The translations under genes and the position numbers were made by a program. This document shows, in pieces, positions 29,862 to 33,476 of a stretch of DNA of 33,476 nucleotides. Source of the stretch: UBA6065 sp038063975. Its GTDB lineage: Bacteria; Patescibacteriota; Minisyncoccia; Phycocordibacterales; UBA6065. Numbering within the stretch: the first letter of the stretch is position 1; every line of letters begins with the position of its first letter. Under the pieces are notes generated by a model. The model saw only the letters and a list, made by a program, of their open reading frames with translations, had not been told where the DNA came from and ran no database searches. The stretch covers positions 1-33,476 of the forward strand of contig JBBTTY010000028.1 of NCBI GenBank assembly GCA_038063975.1. Direction: 5' to 3'.

Positions 29862-30332
29862 ATGATTCTCGACTCAAACATTCTCTTGGGTGTTCTGGCA
29901 TTACTCATTCTCATCCTCACGATTGATACTGCTAGTTTGCGCTATAAAATCCGGAAAATGCTCCAAAACGACAAAAATGTGAACTTCGGAGAATCAGTTA
30001 TTTCCCTCGACAAAGATATAAAAGATCTCGGAGCTTTTCGCAAAGAAATGGAATCCTATTTGATAAATCTGGAAAAGAGAGTGCGCCGTAGCACACAGGC
30101 AACGGCTACTATCCGCTTCAACGCTTTTCGCGATGCCGGCGTCGGAGGCAATCAGAGTTTTGCCACGGCCATCGTCAATGAGAATGGCGAGGGTGTCGTC
30201 TTTTCGAGCCTCTATTCTCGTGAACGTCTCTCTGTCTTTTCCAAACAGCTTTCAAAATTTGATTCCGACATAGAACTTTCGCCAGAAGAACGGCGCGCTG
30301 TATTGGGGGCAAAAACAAAGCTTTCCGGATAA
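29862..30332 (+). CDS. DUF4446 family membrane-anchored protein
   Basis: A 156-aa protein: an N-terminal membrane helix (about 6-24), a short coiled coil (about 25-75, SLDKDIKDLGAFRKEMESYL), then the conserved soluble domain with IRFNAFRDAGVGGNQSFATAIVN and GVVFSSLYSRE. These motifs are the core of DUF4446, a family of unknown function found widely in Gram-positive bacteria and the CPR. Repeat E begins 8 bp after its stop, and infB follows. Confidence 0.85.
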   Translation: MILDSNILLGVLALLILILTIDTASLRYKIRKMLQNDKNVNFGESVISLDKDIKDLGAFRKEMESYLINLEKRVRRSTQATATIRFNAFRDAGVGGNQSFATAIVNENGEGVVFSSLYSRERLSVFSKQLSKFDSDIELSPEERRAVLGAKTKLSG

Positions 30333-30340
30333 TAAGTTTA

Positions 30341-30439
30341 GGTGCCTTGCGTAATGAAATTTTTCTACGTTCGGGGGGATCCTCTCCAAGAGTCGATTCA
30401 CCCCCTCTCACGAGATAAAATTTCATTACGCAAGGCACC
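30341..30439. repeat. Long inverted repeat with a different core, element E
   Basis: Perfect 23-bp arms (30341-30363 and 30417-30439) enclose a 53-nt centre whose main feature is a GGGGG/CCCCC stem around a small CTCT-CCA-AGAG hairpin. The arm length and the position (8 bp after the DUF4446 stop, 10 bp before infB) are like elements A-D, but the centre does not align with their core. There is no T-run on either strand. It could be a terminator or attenuator in front of infB, or a second family made by the same process. Confidence 0.8.
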
Positions 30440-30449
30440 CCACAAAAAC

Positions 30450-32009
30450 ATGGCCAAAAAATCCTCACAACAAAATACGCTCAAACCAATTGTTCCAGCG
30501 AATCGCATAAAACGTCCGCCTGTGGTCGCTGTCATGGGTCATATTGACCATGGCAAATCAACTCTCTTAGATTACATCAGAAAAACCAATATTGTAGAAA
30601 GCGAAGTCGGCGGTATCACCCAATGCATCAGCGCTTATGAAGTGGTGCGAGAAAAAAAAGACTCGCCGAGCGACAAAACGGCGGCCGAACGCATTACATT
30701 CATAGACACCCCAGGACACGAGGCCTTCTCTGGCATGAGAGAACGTGGTGCGGTTACGGCGGATATAGCCATACTAGTAGTATCAGCCGAAGACGGCGTG
30801 AAAAAACAGACTCTCGAAGCATACAGACAGATAAGTGAGGCAAAGATCCCTATGATCGTGGCTATAAACAAAATTGACAAACCTTCAGCTGATTTGGAGC
30901 GCACCAAAATGTCTCTAACCGAAAATGAAATCTATTTGGAAGGATACGGAGGTTCGATTTCTTATGTTCCCATTTCTGCCAAAACAGGAACAGGTATAGA
31001 AGAACTCCTAGACCTTATTATCCTTACGGCAGATGTATCAGAGCTCACTGGTGATTTGTCTAAACCGGCAGAAGGCACAATCATAGAAGCCCATCGCGAT
31101 CCGAAAAAAGGCATATCGGCGACGCTAGTTATAAAAGACGGCTCTCTCTCGGCAGGCATGTTTGTAGCATCAGGAGAAAGCTTTTCCCCTACTCGCATAA
31201 TAGAAGACAGTTTAGGCAAGAAAATCACCTCTGCAAGATTTTCCAGTCCAATTAGAATCATAGGTTGGAATATGGCGCCGAAAGTTGGCAGTCTCTTTGT
31301 GACACTGACTACAAAGAGAGAGCTCGAAAATCATATCGAATCAGTCAAAGAGAAAAAGAAAAATACTGTTGCGCTTCCGCGATTTAGAGCAGAAGTAAAT
31401 GATAAAAAAATTCTGCCAGTCATTATAAAAGCCGATGTCTTGGGATCAGTTGAAGTCATAGAGCATGAAATCAAAAAAATCAAGAGCGATCGTGTGGCTA
31501 TAAAAATTCTCTTTGCTTCGATCGGTGATATAACCGAATCAGATGTAAAGGTTGCTGGTAGTGACAAAGAAACGGTAGTTCTTGGTTTCAATGTAAAAAC
31601 AGACAGTCAGGCGATGGCCATGATCGAAAGACTCGGTTTTGAACATGTCGATTTTGACATTATATACAAACTCATAGAATGGCTATCTGCGAAAGTACTA
31701 GAGCGCACACCGAAAATAGCCACAGAAGAAATACGAGGCAAGGCCAAAATCATGAGATTTTTCAGCCGTACGCGCGACAAACAAATCGTCGGTGGCAAAG
31801 TGACTAATGGCGAGATTCATATAGGAGACAAAGTCAAAATAATTCGTCGTGAGACTATTATAGGTGAAGGTGTCATCCGTGAACTCCAACAAGCAAAAGT
31901 AAAAGTAGCGAACGTAAACGAGGGCTTTGAATTCGGCACCATGATAGAAGCCAAAATAGAAATTGCTCCGGGCGATGTCGTAGAAGATTTTGTAATCGTA
32001 GAAAAATAG
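30450..32009 (+). CDS. infB: Translation initiation factor IF-2, short form
   Basis: A 519-aa GTPase that brings initiator tRNA to the ribosome. G1 is GHIDHGKST (30-38), then the switch sequence GGITQCISAYEV (compare the usual GGITQHIGAY), DTPGHEAFSGMRERG and AINKID. The four-domain C-terminal half is present, ending near IAPGDVVEDFVIVEK. The N-terminal domain found in larger bacterial IF-2 is reduced to about 20 residues. The frame is open from 30342 through element E, but the ATG at 30450 (MAKKSS) is the sensible start. rbfA follows by 21 bp, as in many bacteria. Confidence 0.94.
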   Translation: MAKKSSQQNTLKPIVPANRIKRPPVVAVMGHIDHGKSTLLDYIRKTNIVESEVGGITQCISAYEVVREKKDSPSDKTAAERITFIDTPGHEAFSGMRERGAVTADIAILVVSAEDGVKKQTLEAYRQISEAKIPMIVAINKIDKPSADLERTKMSLTENEIYLEGYGGSISYVPISAKTGTGIEELLDLIILTADVSELTGDLSKPAEGTIIEAHRDPKKGISATLVIKDGSLSAGMFVASGESFSPTRIIEDSLGKKITSARFSSPIRIIGWNMAPKVGSLFVTLTTKRELENHIESVKEKKKNTVALPRFRAEVNDKKILPVIIKADVLGSVEVIEHEIKKIKSDRVAIKILFASIGDITESDVKVAGSDKETVVLGFNVKTDSQAMAMIERLGFEHVDFDIIYKLIEWLSAKVLERTPKIATEEIRGKAKIMRFFSRTRDKQIVGGKVTNGEIHIGDKVKIIRRETIIGEGVIRELQQAKVKVANVNEGFEFGTMIEAKIEIAPGDVVEDFVIVEK

Positions 32010-32030
32010 CTAGAAGAATAATTACAAAAA

Positions 32031-32348
32031 ATGTCATATAAAAAAGACAGATTTGATGAAGTGATACGCGACCACGCCGCGCGATTTTTTTCTATGGAAT
32101 CAAATCGCACATCTATGATTACAATTACCAAAATTACTTCGACCGACAAAGGCGACAGAGTAACTGTCTACTTCACCGTCTATCCGGAAAACCGAGAAGA
32201 AGCGGCTCTGGATTTCGCCCGGAGAAAACGGAGTGATTTCCGCAATTTCGTCAGAGATAATTCACGTCTCTCCATCATTCCCTTTTTTGAATTTGAAATC
32301 GATCGTGGCGAAAAGGCTCGCCAGAAAATTGACGCTATCGCTTTATAA
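32031..32348 (+). CDS. rbfA: Ribosome-binding factor A
   Basis: A 105-aa KH-like protein that matures the 30S subunit by binding near helix 1 of 16S rRNA. Matching pattern: an N-terminal helix (FDEVIRDHAARFF), ITITKITSTDKGDRVTVYFTVYPENRE in the middle strand region, and the ending PFFEFEIDRGEKARQKIDAI. Position directly after infB supports the assignment. Slightly shorter than E. coli RbfA (133 aa). Confidence 0.85.
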   Translation: MSYKKDRFDEVIRDHAARFFSMESNRTSMITITKITSTDKGDRVTVYFTVYPENREEAALDFARRKRSDFRNFVRDNSRLSIIPFFEFEIDRGEKARQKIDAIAL

Positions 32349-32349
32349 T

Positions 32350-32378
32350 TTGCAGTGCACAAGTTTACCACCTATACT
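32350..32378 (+). promoter_or_regulatory. Promoter between rbfA and the LAGLIDADG gene
   Basis: TTGCAG (32350-32355), a 17-bp spacer and TATACT (32373-32378) make a good sigma-70-type promoter. An ATG lies 7 nt after the -10 box at 32386, but that frame is not the main endonuclease frame (see the endonuclease gene). Confidence 0.55.
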
Positions 32379-32407
32379 TTAGTGTATGGGAATACGATAC
32401 GCAGTAA

Positions 32408-33145
32408 ATGAAAGTTTTTTTCAACAAGTGGAATCCGAAAATGGCTTATACCCTCGGGTATATTTTTGCCGATGGATGTCTTCAAGATTTACCGAAACTC
32501 AGAGGAAAATATATCAGTGTCATAAGCACAGATAAAGAAACCATCCGGAGATTAAAAAATTGGATGGATTCTGAACACACTATTGTTCCACGAAAATCTA
32601 CTCATCCAAATGGAAAAATGAAATATTTACTTCGGATTGGTAACGCCAATCTATATAAATCTTTAGAAAAAAGAGGATTATACCCAAACAAATCGCTTAC
32701 CATCAGATTTCCAAAAGTTCCTTCACATATGCTTCGATATTTTATCTTAGGCTATTTCGATGGAGATGGATGTATCGCTTTAGAAAAAATTAAGAGAAAA
32801 TCTGGCAAGATTCGAACTAAAAAATTGGGTGCCATTTTTACTTCCGGAAGTCCTCTATTTCTCCAAGATTTATCAGAACAAATTTCGTTTGCGATTGGTA
32901 TAAAAACACAAAAAGTACTAAAAACATGGACTGCTTATCAACTCAGATATTCGACAATAGATAGTGAAACTTTATTCCAATTTATGTATAAAAAATCACA
33001 CAAAAACGAGTTTTTAAAAAGAAAATATGATATATTCAAAGAGTATCTTTCAATGAAAAAAAGACCCAGTGGCGAAGTTGGTCAACGCGACGGTCTGCAA
33101 AACCGTTATGCGCCGGTTCGATCCCGGCCTGGGTCTCTCGGTTAA
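32408..33145 (+). CDS. LAGLIDADG homing endonuclease, 3' end overlapping tRNA-Cys
   Basis: A free-standing two-motif homing endonuclease: the first motif is AYTLGYIFADG (13-23), the second is FILGYFDGDGC (112-122), each contributing a metal-binding aspartate. An ATG at 32386, nearer the promoter, encodes MGIRYAVNESFF in another frame; removing one T from the T7 run (32415-32421) would fuse it to give VNESFFNKWNPKMAY, which looks like the full family N-terminus. The last 27 or so codons are read from the tRNA-Cys gene, and the stop lies just before tRNA-Leu, so the natural stop seems to have been lost. It is probably a mobile gene inserted beside tRNA genes. Confidence 0.75.
   Translation: MKVFFNKWNPKMAYTLGYIFADGCLQDLPKLRGKYISVISTDKETIRRLKNWMDSEHTIVPRKSTHPNGKMKYLLRIGNANLYKSLEKRGLYPNKSLTIRFPKVPSHMLRYFILGYFDGDGCIALEKIKRKSGKIRTKKLGAIFTSGSPLFLQDLSEQISFAIGIKTQKVLKTWTAYQLRYSTIDSETLFQFMYKKSHKNEFLKRKYDIFKEYLSMKKRPSGEVGQRDGLQNRYAPVRSRPGSLG
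33063..33136 (+). tRNA. tRNA-Cys (anticodon GCA)
   Basis: The GACCCAG/CTGGGTC acceptor stem, anticodon arm ACGGT-CTGCAAA-ACCGT (anticodon GCA), T-loop TTCGATC, and discriminator T, which is the tRNA-Cys identity base. No CCA is encoded. The whole gene lies inside the 3' end of the LAGLIDADG reading frame. Confidence 0.93.
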
Positions 33146-33146
33146 T

Positions 33147-33228
33147 GCCCGGGTGGCGGAACTGGTATACGCGCACGACTTAAAATCGTGTCTCGAAAGG
33201 GATGTGGGTTCGATGCCCGCCCCGGGCA
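33147..33228 (+). tRNA. tRNA-Leu (anticodon TAA)
   Basis: The GCCCGGG/CCCGGGC acceptor stem, anticodon loop CTTAAAA (anticodon TAA, reading UUA), a long variable arm (TGTCTCGAAAGGGATGT region) and T-loop TTCGATG. The discriminator is A, and CCA is not encoded. The ATG of the zinc-ribbon gene begins one nucleotide after the discriminator base. It starts 10 bp after tRNA-Cys. Confidence 0.93.
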
Positions 33229-33229
33229 C

Positions 33230-33376
33230 ATGACAATAAAACCGATTTGTGATTTTTGTAAAAAAGAATTAAAGAGCTTCGGCGCTTTGCTTTTCAGTCC
33301 ACCAAACAAAGCGAGTGCTGTAAAAAAATTCCATCTATGCAAAAATTGTTATAAAAAATTAATTGCGGAAAAGTAG
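33230..33376 (+). CDS. Small zinc-ribbon protein
   Basis: A 48-aa protein with two CxxC pairs (ICDFCKKEL near residue 7 and LCKNCYKKL near residue 38), the layout of a small zinc ribbon, separated by a hydrophobic segment with SPPNKA. Such miniature proteins are common in CPR genomes and are often of unknown role. The ATG at 33230 lies 1 nt past tRNA-Leu(TAA), so its mRNA would be leaderless after tRNA processing. A tRNA-Lys promoter follows. Confidence 0.6.
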   Translation: MTIKPICDFCKKELKSFGALLFSPPNKASAVKKFHLCKNCYKKLIAEK

Positions 33377-33390
33377 AATTTCTGTTACAT
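33363..33390 (+). promoter_or_regulatory. Promoter of tRNA-Lys
   Basis: TTGCGG (33363-33368), a 16-bp spacer and TTACAT (33385-33390), followed after 10 bp by the mature tRNA. Its -35 overlaps the end of the zinc-ribbon gene. Confidence 0.35.
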
Positions 33391-33400
33391 TTTTTTCATT

Positions 33401-33473
33401 CCGCCCTTAGCTCAGTTGGTAGAGCAGATCCCTCTTAAGGATAAGGTCGTAGGTTCGATCCCTACAGGGCGGA
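33401..33473 (+). tRNA. tRNA-Lys (anticodon CTT)
   Basis: The CCGCCCT/AGGGCGG acceptor stem, D-arm TAGCTCAGTTGGTAGAGC, anticodon loop CTCTTAA (anticodon CTT, reading AAG) and a GTAGG-TTCGATC-CCTAC T-arm. The first anticodon-stem pair (G27-A43) is a mismatch. The discriminator is A, and no CCA is encoded (ACAA at the window edge). Confidence 0.92.
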
Positions 33474-33476
33474 CAA

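Noticed and set aside
30342..30449. Upstream start of infB at 30342
   Set aside because: The extra 36 residues are encoded by element E, and the two arms give mirror-like peptides on the two strands, so this is a by-product of the inverted repeat.

Overview
The window looks like part of a small, streamlined genome of the Candidate Phyla Radiation (Patescibacteria, Parcubacteria-like). This is inferred from several signs: compact versions of universal proteins (IF-2 without its N-terminal domain, a short DnaX without its zinc module, TruB without a C-terminal PUA domain), lineage-typical conserved genes (DUF4446, DUF1761, a soluble histidine kinase, a bL33 of the patescibacterial type), tRNAs that mostly lack an encoded CCA, and very tight packing. 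UGA is used as an ordinary stop codon.

Layout. 1-3 kb: the start of an RRM protein, truB, a DEDD exonuclease, a PrxQ peroxiredoxin and a membrane-anchored DsbA-like protein. 3-5.2 kb: a RelB/RelE-type toxin-antitoxin pair running straight into a two-nuclease DUF2779 protein. 5.2-8.7 kb: two membrane proteins, a two-component system and a small membrane protein. 8.7-13.4 kb: tRNA-Gln, dnaX, a probable structured RNA, dus, an FtsQ/DivIB-like protein and serS. 13.5-17.6 kb: dprA, topA, and parB on the opposite strand. 17.6-21.9 kb: tRNA-Leu(CAA)-miaA, a candidate 6S RNA behind rarA, DUF167, an HTH/LAGLIDADG-like protein, tRNA-Trp with a nucleotidyltransferase, and rpmG. 21.9-26.7 kb: alr, tRNA-Tyr, clpB and a degenerate HtrA-like anchor protein. 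26.8-28.55 kb: an AT-rich island holding a decayed DNA methyltransferase and an HNH endonuclease. 28.5-33.5 kb: a cysteine desulfurase, DUF4446, infB, rbfA, a LAGLIDADG endonuclease that runs into tRNA-Cys, tRNA-Leu(TAA) with a zinc-ribbon protein, and tRNA-Lys.

The most striking unexplained signal is a set of five long inverted repeats (about 1589, 11215, 21608, 26728 and 30341). Each has perfect 18-23 bp outer arms that are unique to its locus and lie on or within about 10 bp of a gene's stop codon. Four enclose a related core that folds into two hairpins; three of these align closely, share fixed motifs (CTTTCGGA, CGAGAAYGAGA, a CCAGYAGG loop) and show compensatory stem changes. I do not recognise this family.

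A second theme is gene starts with almost no leader. Four protein genes begin 1-10 nt after the 3' end of a tRNA on the same strand, and several others have a -10-like box only 6-12 nt before the start codon. Two selfish-type nuclease genes (HNH and LAGLIDADG) each appear to be broken near the N-terminus by a one-base change in a homopolymer run.
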